64,000 nucleotides of DNA from Bacillota bacterium (GTDB lineage Bacteria; Bacillota; Clostridia; Acetivibrionales; DTU013): assembly GCA_023433505.1 (NCBI GenBank), contig JAEZCO010000071.1:1-64000 (forward strand). The letters run 5' to 3'. The notes below the pieces were generated by a model that saw only the letters and a program-made list of their open reading frames with translations, was not told the origin of the DNA and searched no databases. Shown piece after piece: positions 43,777 through 53,300 of the stretch (position 1 is the stretch's first letter; the number at the start of each line of letters is the position of its first letter). The position numbers were made by a program, and so were the translations under genes.

Positions 43777-44811
43777 TTATTTATAACCCACCATTACATC
43801 AAAAGCAGCTTCAATATTATTCAGGGGTGTTCCTGGCATTATTCCGTTTCCCATAGCCAGTAATAGACCTCCCTCGGGTTTGTAGAAGGTATCGATCAGT
43901 TCTTTTACACCTTCATGTACTTCCGCAGCCGTCCCCTCAGGGAGCAGGTGCTGTACGTCAACTCCGGCCAGAAATGAAATACGGTCACCAAACCTTTTGG
44001 CTGTCTCAAGCTGATCCATACAGCCTTTCTGAACAGGGTGAAAGACATCAAGGCCTGCTTCAATCAGATACTCCATCAGCTTTGTGTTGTCCCCGCAGGA
44101 GTGGAGCCATACATGCATCCCCTTATTATGGACATAGGAGATAAAATCTTTGTAAAGCGGCAAATACAGCTCTTCAAAGATTAAAGGAGACATCATGGGA
44201 CCTGTCTGATGTCCCAAATCATCGGAAGTAAAAATCCCATCAAAGCCCAGAGCTTTATATCTGCCGACGATCACTTTGGAGTATTCAAGTACCTTCTGAC
44301 CGATAACCTTTAGTTCATCCATATTTTCATAATAGTCAACCATTAAGTTCTCCATCCCCCGGAAGGTCCAGAAGCGCTCATGGAATAATCTCCAGAAGCA
44401 GCCCAGCTTATATCGCCCTCCAGCCAAAGGTAGCTGTCTTTCAACCTCATCAAAATTACCGGGTTCGTATGGATTGGGGAAATCTTTGAGAAACAGGTCC
44501 AACGCTGACCAATCCGAGATAAGGACGGGGGTTTCACCAATACTGTGTCTTTCAATACCATTATAATTATCTTTGTAGCCCCACCTGTAAGATTGATTGC
44601 TATTGGGTGACACATCAAGCCCCGGCTCCTGATACCATCCACAAAAAACATCTTCAGGGTATTTTTCTGCCATTTCAGTCAATTCAGGCCCGAGTTTTTC
44701 TTCAAGTCCGTTTCCCCACCATTTATGGAATACAAGAGGAATCTTTGCCCCACCTTTACGTTCAACTGCATCAATAACTTCCTGCTTTGTTAATAGTTTA
44801 CGTATATTCAT
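43777..44811 (-). CDS. URO-D family protein (uroporphyrinogen decarboxylase/corrinoid methyltransferase-like)
   Basis: I prefer ATG 44811 (AAAGGA 12 bases upstream) over ATG 44838, which lacks a site; the product is then 344 residues. The fold is that of the URO-D superfamily: GFDGIFTSDDLGHQTGPMMS near 200, HVWLHSCGDNTKLMEYLIEA near 245, GLDVFHPVQKG, and a C-terminal GGGLLLAMGNG with GTPLNNIEAAF. The HSCG(D/N) motif is typical of the methyltransferase branch, not the haem enzyme. Such proteins are often found in sugar gene clusters with unknown function. Methyl transfer from O-methylated substrates is one possibility. It is divergent from the AraC regulator gene at 45054. Confidence 0.85.
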   Translation of the reverse strand: MNIRKLLTKQEVIDAVERKGGAKIPLVFHKWWGNGLEEKLGPELTEMAEKYPEDVFCGWYQEPGLDVSPNSNQSYRWGYKDNYNGIERHSIGETPVLISDWSALDLFLKDFPNPYEPGNFDEVERQLPLAGGRYKLGCFWRLFHERFWTFRGMENLMVDYYENMDELKVIGQKVLEYSKVIVGRYKALGFDGIFTSDDLGHQTGPMMSPLIFEELYLPLYKDFISYVHNKGMHVWLHSCGDNTKLMEYLIEAGLDVFHPVQKGCMDQLETAKRFGDRISFLAGVDVQHLLPEGTAAEVHEGVKELIDTFYKPEGGLLLAMGNGIMPGTPLNNIEAAFDVMVGYK

Positions 44812-45053
44812 ATTGATCTGCATTCCTTTCTCAGCCATTTAATCGCTATTTCATTATTGATTATAGTTTCTTTTAGTAAATACTTTAATAAAGCAAATTA
44901 CTATTTACTTAACTATATTACTCAAACGAGAAATTCTTTTTATGCTGTTAACCGCTCTTTTTCTATCTGCTGATACAGCTTTGGAAATTTATGTACTTAA
45001 CTATTTATCTTTCTTTTGATATAATAAGTAGAAATGGAAGGCTGGTTACTACT

Positions 45054-46025
45054 ATGTCGATAAAGCTTAATGATATATTTCCATATGTGATAGCATCCTC
45101 GTATAAAAATGAAAAAAATTGTCCTCCTGCAGGTTCAATTTATGAAAAACGCATTGTTAAATGGTATGAGCTAGAACTGATTTTATGGGGGGAAGGCTAC
45201 GTATTTACCGAAGGTGTTAAGCTGCCGGTAAAAAGAGGTGATATTATGTTTCGCCAGCCTGGTATGAGAGTTCAGGGTATTCCACCCTATTACTCCTATT
45301 TAGTAGTTTTTGATATGGTTTATTCTCCTGAAAAAGAGGGCTTATATGCTGAAAACAATCCTATGAACAATTTACATGGGGAATCTGCAGAAGTTTATTC
45401 AGGTGAGTATGATCTGCCGTATATTATGAATTTCTCTCAAAGTTTAAGGCTGGAAGGTCTTTTTATGGAGTTATATCAACATTATGTAAGTGAAAGCCGT
45501 AAAAACCAATTCTTTGTGAGAACATGTCTTATGCAGATAATGGCTTACACCTGTGCAGAATGGCAGAAGATCAGAGCTTTACAGAGTCCCAGCAGATCTG
45601 TGAGGATAAACTATCGCAAAATTTTTGAGATCAGAAAATATATTGAACATAATTTCAGTAAAAGGTTGAAGTTACAGGAATTGGCCGATTTAGCTGTTCT
45701 GAGTCCTAATTTTCTTTGCAATATATTTAAAAAAATTACCGGTGTAAGTATTTTTCACTATATTAACGACTGTAGAATCAATGAAGCCAAAAAAGTCTTG
45801 ATCAATACCAACAGGAGTATAAAGGAAATTGCATATGAGCTAGGTTTTGAAAATGATACATATTTTTATACGCTGTTTAAAAAGAAGGAAGGGCTAAGCC
45901 CCACAGCATACAGAGACCAGCACAGGCAGTTGATAGCGGAAAATCATGAACAGGAGTCAAAAAATCAAGGGGTCTCAAAGTCGCAGGGTCTATCCGATAA
46001 CACAAAAAAGCCCTGCAATCCGTAG
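45054..46025 (+). CDS. AraC-family transcriptional regulator (soluble)
   Basis: I chose ATG 45054 (GGAAGG upstream) rather than the frame opening at 44991. The 323-residue protein has an N-terminal cupin-like effector domain (1-~150, with GYVFTEGVKLPVKRGDIMFR) and a C-terminal AraC domain (~195-295). The latter has LADLAVLSPNFLCNIFKKIT and FENDTYFYTLFKKKEGLSPT. A Gln/Asn/Lys-rich tail follows. There are no membrane spans, so unlike the other regulators it senses an internal ligand. It faces the URO-D family gene across a 240-bp gap and may control it and the esterase genes beyond. The last codons overlap the terminator at 46003-46037. Confidence 0.9.
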   Translation: MSIKLNDIFPYVIASSYKNEKNCPPAGSIYEKRIVKWYELELILWGEGYVFTEGVKLPVKRGDIMFRQPGMRVQGIPPYYSYLVVFDMVYSPEKEGLYAENNPMNNLHGESAEVYSGEYDLPYIMNFSQSLRLEGLFMELYQHYVSESRKNQFFVRTCLMQIMAYTCAEWQKIRALQSPSRSVRINYRKIFEIRKYIEHNFSKRLKLQELADLAVLSPNFLCNIFKKITGVSIFHYINDCRINEAKKVLINTNRSIKEIAYELGFENDTYFYTLFKKKEGLSPTAYRDQHRQLIAENHEQESKNQGVSKSQGLSDNTKKPCNP

Positions 46026-46037
46026 ATTACAGGGCTT
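46003..46037 (-). terminator. Intrinsic terminator overlapping the 3' end of the AraC gene
   Basis: On the minus strand AGCCCTGTAATC pairs with GATTGCAGGGCT (one mismatch) and is followed by TTTTTTG. It would end the message of the secreted esterase gene that stops at 46232. The plus strand has only TTT after the hairpin, so it is weaker for the AraC gene. The hairpin includes the final codons of the AraC gene. From 46038 to 46231 I see nothing else. Confidence 0.75.
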
Positions 46038-46231
46038 TGGCGAGCCATCCGCGACGCGGGACCTTTGACTAAAAGTTACAGGACAGGTGATTTATAGTGG
46101 TTTACCATGAATTGTAATTATCAAAAAATCTCCTATTTTACTGCATTTCAGAGGGTTGCTATCTATGTGTTAAAAATATCCTTTAAGCATGCCACCTTTT
46201 GTAACATTATGGTTTCTAGATTACTGCATTT

Positions 46232-48562
46232 TCAAGGCTGAATCAGAATACCACTGATAAATTGCGCATACCAGCGTGATAAAAAATCGTTGGGATGGTT
46301 GACATTATTCCCTGTCATATCGCGAAAGTACTTGGTTTGCAGCAGTTTCTGATGAACTCCTGTCATATTCGCAGTAACAACCCCTGTTTTTTCCGAGGCC
46401 AATTGATCCAGCACGGAAATGTATTGCGGCTGTAGGTTGGCAAAGCCAGCCGCTTCAGGATTTGCAAGGGTCGTTCCCACAAGAATGAACTCAGCCTGAG
46501 GCTTGACGGCGCGTACCGAATCGATGATTGATGCTATGTTGTTTTTAAACGGGGCAGGTTGGATATTGCCATCCTGGTACGGAAGATTATTATAAAATGT
46601 AGTTCCGTCATTCATACCGAATGCCAAAATGACAAGATCGGGATTTTCATTGGCGGCCAGGTTTGCAGCCGCATCTTTGCCCCATACGGAATTCAAACCG
46701 CCGTAGGAGGCATTTACAAGTGAAACACTGGACCCATAGGCCTTTTCAAGCTCACTTGCGACAAGTTCGCCCCATGCAGGCAGGTAAGGCGTCACTCTGA
46801 AAAAGTAACTCGAATTGGCGCCGCAGGAAATGCTGTCTCCGTAAACAACCAGCTTCATATTGCTTTGATTGTTCAATAAATTCATCGTATTGGGCAGATT
46901 ACTTCCTGCAAACGCGGGTATCGGTCCCGTCCACGCGCCAGGTGCATGAGTATACGTTACAACAATTTGCCTGTCATGCCAAAAGGAATCCTCATGATAA
47001 AGAATATACCCGCCGCCGGTTTTGGCCGTGGCATATTGACTATAATTCACCGGATATAAATCCGAATTGGTTAAATACGGAATACGGGAATTTGAAGTCC
47101 GCATCAAAACACCATTAGCATATGTCCAATCAACATTTTCTATATATTCGATATCCAATCTGGCGTTTCTAACCGATAATATTTTTGTCGGAGTGAATAG
47201 TAATGGCGCTTGTGCCGCTCCCCCACCGGATGAAACCAACAGTAAGGATTCATTGTACATTGTGTTACCCTGCCACAAAGGCTTCATGGCAATGTCTTCC
47301 GGATCATAGGTGTAGTTGAATGCATCCAGGTCAAAGCCTATGCTTGTGGAATTGGCATTCTTTTGATTTTTACAGACAACTTTGATCTTGTGGGTTCCGC
47401 TCTCAGACCAGGTCTTTTGGAAAAATACATACTGCCATTGACGGCTTGAACCATAAGTGTCGACTGTGGACTCATAAATGTCATCTATATAGATATCTAC
47501 ATAGCCATGATCGGTATTTTTGGAGCCGATGTACTTGATCGACTTGCCTGTAAAGGTCAATTCAGCATATGAACCGGCTGTCGTTGTCCAATGGATGGAA
47601 CTGTTCAAGCAGTTTGCAATACTGGTGGTACTGGAAAATACACCTGAATATATTATGTTTCCGTTATAGTCATCAAAAATGGAAGCTGCGTCGTAGTATA
47701 CTTTCAATGCATCTACAATCATGTACATACCATTCTTTTTAACCCCTTTGATCGTATGTGTTCCAGGCGTCAGCCCGGTCTTGCTGAATACTGTCTGACT
47801 GGATAGCAACTCAGGATTGTAGCAGTTCACAGTGGTTTGATAAATATTGTCAATGTATATGTCTACTTCTCCGAGGCAGCTATCCTTTTCAGTAATAAAA
47901 TCAACTCCGGTACCTTCGAAAGTACATGTAAAATAGTCACCATTTGCAGTAGCAGCAAACACATCATCATGAAAATCTCCCACGCCCCTGTTTCTATGTG
48001 AAAGCCATGAGCCGATGGAGGTATTGGCAGAGTTACGGTATGTTATGTTATAAACCGCCAGTGTTGTCAGCGTATCGTTTACATATACGGAACTCGTCGG
48101 GTGAATCCTCAATGCATCAACAATCATATAAACGCCACTCTTCTTTACTCCTTTAATCGTATGTGTTCCCTGTGCCAAGCCAGTCTTACTGTACATAGTC
48201 TGCTTGGATATCAAGGTTGCATTATAGCAATTTACAGTTGCTTGAAAAACATTGTCAATATAGATATCTACATTCCCCAGACAGCTATCTTTCTCCGTTA
48301 TGAGGTCAATGCCTGTGCCTGCAAAGCTATACTCAAAGTAATCGTTGTTGTATATTGTGGCATGAACATCGTTGGCATAATCCCCTACTCCCCGGGAATT
48401 ACGATATTGCCATCCACCGTTGTATGTCACCAGTGTGTCGTTTATGTATGTCATATCATTATATGCCAATGTCCCCGATGCATTTGAGATAGAGCCATTG
48501 GTGCCTGATATCAATAAAAAAACTGTTATAAAGATCCCAAAGTACCTTTTCAACTTTTTCAT
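46232..48562 (-). CDS. Secreted SGNH/GDSL esterase with three galactose-binding-like modules
   Basis: The 776-residue protein has a signal peptide (1-~28). Two close copies of a ~130-residue beta-sandwich follow (about 33-155 and 160-290, each with NDYFEYSFAGTGIDLITEKD-like, VDIYIDN and GTHTIKGVKK strings), then a third diverged copy (~295-420). Residues ~425-545 match a linker domain also found in the cytoplasmic protein at 58431. The C-terminal ~215 residues form an SGNH hydrolase: VVYGDSIS near 570 (catalytic Ser), AFGMNDG near 648, and NHPND near 753 (catalytic Asp/His). This looks like a CE2/CE3-type carbohydrate deacetylase acting outside the cell. AAGGAG precedes the ATG. Confidence 0.87.
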   Translation of the reverse strand: MKKLKRYFGIFITVFLLISGTNGSISNASGTLAYNDMTYINDTLVTYNGGWQYRNSRGVGDYANDVHATIYNNDYFEYSFAGTGIDLITEKDSCLGNVDIYIDNVFQATVNCYNATLISKQTMYSKTGLAQGTHTIKGVKKSGVYMIVDALRIHPTSSVYVNDTLTTLAVYNITYRNSANTSIGSWLSHRNRGVGDFHDDVFAATANGDYFTCTFEGTGVDFITEKDSCLGEVDIYIDNIYQTTVNCYNPELLSSQTVFSKTGLTPGTHTIKGVKKNGMYMIVDALKVYYDAASIFDDYNGNIIYSGVFSSTTSIANCLNSSIHWTTTAGSYAELTFTGKSIKYIGSKNTDHGYVDIYIDDIYESTVDTYGSSRQWQYVFFQKTWSESGTHKIKVVCKNQKNANSTSIGFDLDAFNYTYDPEDIAMKPLWQGNTMYNESLLLVSSGGGAAQAPLLFTPTKILSVRNARLDIEYIENVDWTYANGVLMRTSNSRIPYLTNSDLYPVNYSQYATAKTGGGYILYHEDSFWHDRQIVVTYTHAPGAWTGPIPAFAGSNLPNTMNLLNNQSNMKLVVYGDSISCGANSSYFFRVTPYLPAWGELVASELEKAYGSSVSLVNASYGGLNSVWGKDAAANLAANENPDLVILAFGMNDGTTFYNNLPYQDGNIQPAPFKNNIASIIDSVRAVKPQAEFILVGTTLANPEAAGFANLQPQYISVLDQLASEKTGVVTANMTGVHQKLLQTKYFRDMTGNNVNHPNDFLSRWYAQFISGILIQP

Positions 48563-48757
48563 AAATCATCGACTCCTTTGAATTATTTTTAGAACACTAA
48601 TAATTCCTACTATCCGGTACATAAAGACATAAACCAAATATGCCTGGAAAATGGCAGAAACTCATTGAATTGTTCCAGCTGCTCAAATTGCCAAAGTAGT
48701 CTGCTTAGCAGCTTTTATGCCGCGAAAGCCTCTGGATAAACATCATGCTTCTCAGTA

Positions 48758-49816
48758 TCAAACCTCTAATGCACTGCAAATAAATTCGATTCCCTCATCC
48801 TCCACATTTAGCTCATGTCCACCTCTAAACTCTTTAAACTTCAGTTTTTTGCCAACCCCCACTTTCTCGTATATTTCCTTTACCTTCATATACTCTTCTC
48901 TTGCATACTTTACATCAAACAGGTCGTCCTTGATGCCTGCCTCAATGTATAGAGGCCTTGGGCACACCAACCCACAAACTTCTGCATCCAGGAAGGTATT
49001 GCCTGCATTGAACCAGATCCAATCAGACCAGTCATATATGAAACGGTTGTTAAAAAAGCAGGAAACTAATGATGCTTTGATTCTAGGCTCTGCTGCTGCA
49101 GTGAATAATGTATAGAATCCACCGTAGGATAAGCCGATCATCCCAACCTTATCGCTGCAAATATCCTCTCTTGACAATAAAAAATCAAGGCTTGTCCGGA
49201 TCTGGCAGACTTCCAATGCCGTAATGGATCCCCCAAGCTGCTTAAGCTGATTGTCCATATGCTTACGGTCATATACCGGACCAAATCTTTCTGCATCCCA
49301 CAAGAGCAATTGGGGGACAAAAACAGCGAAGCCTCGTTTCAAGACTCTTCGTACCATATTATTATAATTCCCTGAACCAAAAAAACCGGCACATACTTCC
49401 GGGGTTCCCGCCCCTCCATGTTGAGCAATAATAAGGGGGTGAGGGCCTTCCTTTTTTGGAAGGAACAGCAGGCCATATGTGGTCATACAGGATATTGCCG
49501 GAATATTCATTCTATAAATACATCCCAAATCATCTTCTGCTACGAATTCCTCTACAACATCCATCTGCATAGCCTCCACAGGTTTGGGACACAGCGGCCA
49601 TCCAAGCATGGATAGGAATTCCTCCCGGTAATGGACTATGCTGTTGACATAATTCGGAACTGAAGAAAAATCAGGTTTAAAATATCCTTTGCGAGCAGTA
49701 TCTGCCTTTTTACGTTCCAGCTCAATCAATCTGTTTAGCTGAAGAAGCTTTTCTTCTCTATAACGATTGCCAAAACCTTCCTTCTCGCAGTAAAGATTTA
49801 AGACTTTCTCACACAT
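48758..49816 (-). CDS. Alpha/beta hydrolase (dienelactone hydrolase/acetyl xylan esterase-like)
   Basis: The 352-residue cytoplasmic protein has a helical N-terminus (~1-75) and an alpha/beta hydrolase core. LIIAQHGGAG near 132 is the oxyanion turn. GMIGLSYGGF near 228 is the nucleophile elbow (Ser in GLSYGG), PLYIEAGIKDDLFD near 295 carries the acid, and FRGGHELN near 333 the His. GGAGGGG precedes the ATG. Proteins of this build next to glycosidase genes usually remove acetyl or other ester groups from sugars, in keeping with the two SGNH esterases here. The 195 bases after it (48563-48757) hold nothing I can identify. Confidence 0.85.
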   Translation of the reverse strand: MCEKVLNLYCEKEGFGNRYREEKLLQLNRLIELERKKADTARKGYFKPDFSSVPNYVNSIVHYREEFLSMLGWPLCPKPVEAMQMDVVEEFVAEDDLGCIYRMNIPAISCMTTYGLLFLPKKEGPHPLIIAQHGGAGTPEVCAGFFGSGNYNNMVRRVLKRGFAVFVPQLLLWDAERFGPVYDRKHMDNQLKQLGGSITALEVCQIRTSLDFLLSREDICSDKVGMIGLSYGGFYTLFTAAAEPRIKASLVSCFFNNRFIYDWSDWIWFNAGNTFLDAEVCGLVCPRPLYIEAGIKDDLFDVKYAREEYMKVKEIYEKVGVGKKLKFKEFRGGHELNVEDEGIEFICSALEV

Positions 49817-49847
49817 GGCAGTTACCCCTCCACATTTTTAAATCCAG

Positions 49848-50045
49848 CTATGCTTTATGCCTGGGAAAGTTGGGAATCCCCACATACTCTTAACTCACTT
49901 GTAGGCTTTGTTAAGGCTACCCGTGCTTAAGATTTTCTCTAGTAGTCCATTCCCAACTCTGTCGGCATTTATGGTGTTGTTTTCTGTTATCCGTGCTACA
50001 GTAGGCCTCCGTTATAATCTGTTCCTCTATGGAAGCAGCTTCCAT
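49848..50045 (-). pseudogene. Remnant of a group II intron reverse transcriptase gene (N-terminus only)
   Basis: From ATG 50045 the minus strand reads MEAASIEEQIITEAYCSTDN. After a frameshift it reads NADRVGNGLLEKILSTGSLN, KAYK, a TGA stop, then VKS. GLLEKIL-x4-NL-x2-AYKxVK is the conserved N-terminal helix of LtrA-type intron-encoded proteins. The remaining >350 residues (polymerase, X domain, endonuclease) and the intron RNA domains are not visible. An inverted pair GTTGGGAAT/ATTCCCAAC brackets part of it. Confidence 0.65.
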
Positions 50046-50068
50046 ATTGATGATGTGGTCAAACCCTC

Positions 50069-50369
50069 TTAATGGCTGGCCAGCAGGTCATCCTTTATTC
50101 CTGAAGAATGGGTCATAAGGTTGTATACTGCTACAAATTCCTTGTCTTCACCTGTGAATTCAGGGATATTACTGTACAGGCCGGTTGAGACCCAATTTAC
50201 CTTCTTCCACCAGCGTCATTGCAATAGTTGTTGTAATTACCTTTGATATGGATGCGAGAGGATACAGGGTATCCATGTCCAGCTTCCCGATACTGTCTTC
50301 AGGAGTAAGCTTTCCATATCCATCCTCAAACACAGCCACACCTTTCCTGGCTATTTTTGTGATCACCAT
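50069..50369 (-). pseudogene. Fragment of a serine beta-lactamase-family hydrolase gene
   Basis: The minus strand encodes FEDGYG, LYPLASISKVITTTIAMTLV and EEGKLGLNRPV, the SxxK region of class C beta-lactamase/esterase-type hydrolases (catalytic Ser-Ile-Ser-Lys). A stop interrupts it at 50169. The neighbouring frame continues NIPEFTGEDKEFVAVYNLMT-HSSGI, the next conserved segment, to a stop at 50069. The N-terminal leader and the C-terminal ~250 residues are missing. Its upstream end overlaps the last codons of the large secreted protein, whose stop codon is at 50363. Confidence 0.82.
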
Positions 50370-53300
50370 GTAGCCGGCCGTACCAGGCTCTGATTATATG
50401 GTGTCATCCCTGCACCGTAGAAGAACATATTATCAAATACGATGCTATTGCCTATTGCTTCATTGCATCCGCCCACTGATGTCATTTTCAGCGAGAAGTA
50501 ATTCAATGCAAAATTACCGGCTGTAAAGGGACATCCGGTATGCCACATGCAGGTAAAGTCACTGGCAGCAAAGGTAATATAACCCTCAAAACCAGCGGGG
50601 ACCGAAAAGCTGCTGCGGTCGGAATACTCATTGGTATCGTAAATCAGGCTTAGATTGCCACCATAATCTATCAGCTTGGCAGACTTGCCTTTTGGCATAT
50701 AGAAAGCATGATCACCGCATTCAAGAGGAGAAACCAATAAGCGGTCGGCAGTGTTGTTCCTAACGTAGAAGCCCACACCTTGCATACCGGTTAAATTCAT
50801 TCCTGAGGTTGAACCGGCCAGGTATAACATAAATTCTGTGGTGTTATTAACCGGAGCCTTGGTCATTAATAGCCGGTTCTTGTTAAAGGACATCTTGTAA
50901 TTGTTGGAATCAGGTGCCTGCCATAAATATGTGCCTTGTGAAACAAGCGGCACCTGCATATCCGAACGGCTTGCAAAGCTCTCATAAACCTGTATGCCGG
51001 TGGAGGTATCTGTAATGGGATTAATCGCACTTGCAATGTTGCTGGGTTTTACGCCCGAGTATGAATAGCTCAAACGTCCCATAGGCAGACTCTTACCGGA
51101 GATATAGTAGTTTTGGATGGTCTGTGGGTTGGAAACCGCGTCAGCTACCTTAAAATAGAATTCTGCGCCCGAAGCCTGACCTGTGGATAACCCCAGAGCT
51201 GACCTTGAAACCTTGAGCATCATCAACCGTCCATTGAGTGCAATATCCGCCTCACCGGCCTTGCTGCCTGAAAAATTGCCGGACAGCGCCGTTATGTCCG
51301 ACTTACCCGTGCCCATATTGACTGAACGGTTGAGTACAAAATCGTACCCGTTCCAGCCACCCGGTGCCGGGTTCCCGGTGCCGATAAAGATATTCATCCA
51401 GTTGTTGCTGCTGTCATAAGTAGTGATATTATCAGCACACATAATGTAGAAGTATATATAGGAATTATCATTAACAACCCTGATTTCTTGAATGTTGTTG
51501 CGAGGAGCGGCCTGGGAATATCGGTTGATGCCGGCGTAATCATATGCGTCGCGGCCGTAATTGGTGGTGCCAACAGCTTTATAGACGCGTGTGCCGGTAT
51601 CCCACTGGCTGACTGCTCCCGTTATATTGACAGTCTTTCCTGCATTCAGATAATTTTTACCCGTGAGACCTTTGAACTGACGGATGTTCTTGATGGTTTG
51701 CAGGTAGAATGCATCCTCGTATCCGCCGTCCATTACTTCGATATCTCTGGAGAATTCCTTGCCAAAGGCGTCGCAGAATATTGCACTGCCTCCCCAAATT
51801 ACTTTACCGCCGATATCTTCGTTCCAGCCATCTATGATTGCTATATCCGGGTCTTCCTTAAACGCCTGGTTCCACTGCGCCTGGAAGAAGGTACCCTTAT
51901 CCGCATCGGCAGCTATGTTTGTATTGGTATTGAAATCAAAACCTCTTCCCCAGCATTTCGTGCGGTCAAAAAAGGCGGTGCTCATAAAATCGCCGTGCTG
52001 GCTGGCAGCGGAAACATTAATAAGGTCGTTGTGCACAGGCTGCGGATACACCCATTCCACATAAGGGAAGCCGTCGGCATAAATTTGTTCGTTGGGCCAC
52101 TGCGGGTATTTAAAGCTGAAAAAATTACCGATCTCTGTAGGAAGCTGTTTGGTATAATAGTTTTCATCACCGCGGGTTATGGCTTCGCCGTAGTCGTCCA
52201 TGAGTTCCTTGTAGCCTATGATCAGCGGCTTGCCGTTGTAATTGTACCAAAGGTTGGGATACATATTTTGTTTATAGACCTGGTTGTAGATTTCCACCAT
52301 GGTATAAATTGAATGGGCGTGGGTATAGAACACAATTTTCGGTACGTTCCAGCCCTGATCCTGGTATTCGTCAAGCAGCTTGAACAGGCGGTTGTGGGCC
52401 ACTGGGAAGAATGCGTAATTTGTATAGTCAAGTATAAGGAAGTCCACACCGGCCAGGGTGAGCATTTCTATATGTTTACGCATGACGTAATCGTCATTAA
52501 TATTATAATAACCGAAAATCGGTTTCCCCCAGTAATAGGAAGCCCATGCCGGTGCCACCGTGCTATTGGGGTTAAACAGCTCATTAATTCCGCTTTGGGT
52601 CTTAATAAATTCGCTCATGTCATAAACACCTGATGAGATCGGTTGGCCTGCCCATAACCAGTAGAACATACCCACATCCTTACTCCCTTTTTCGCCGATG
52701 ATCGTTTCAAAGGTGCGGTTGAACTGGTCGATACCCACCAGCTTGTTGCCGTCGGAACCTTCACTTGAAGGGGCAGCGACGGTCTGCTGGCTGGGAGTCC
52801 CCGGAGCCGGAGACGGGGGGAAGAGAGTACTCACAGCGTTGGACGTTGTGGTGCTGAGATTGTACCCATAAAGGAACATATTATCAAACACCAGCTTGCG
52901 TATGCCGTCGTTGGTAAAGTTGGCGCAAACGTTGACAGAGAATCCTACAAGGGAGTCTGTTCCCGGGGTAAAGTCTCCGCCGCTGGATTTGGCCAGAGAT
53001 GAAGCCTGTACGAGGATATACCCTTCGAAGCTTTGCGGGACAGTAATTACGCCCAGCGATCCAGCTGTTTCTACGTGACTCCAGCCATCCATATTCACAA
53101 AGCGGAACTTTGAGGAGGCTTTTAATGTATATGCCTTGGTGTTGTCTCTAAAAAGCGGCTGAACAAGAATGTCCTTTCCGCATTGGTTGCTGACATAAAA
53201 GCCAATACCCGCCGCATTGGCTGTCTGCGCTGCAGTGGCCTGACGGTTGGTCTTTAATTGGATGTTCTTCCAATCTGTCGAGCCGGAAATTTTCAGTTTT

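Noticed and set aside
46038..46231. Possible mobile-element end or small gene after the AraC gene
   Set aside because: No inverted repeats of an insertion sequence, no target duplication and no convincing frame could be found.
48563..48757. Possible coding remnant with a helix-like sequence (LLSRLLWQFEQLEQF)
   Set aside because: The frame is short, interrupted and matches no family I know.
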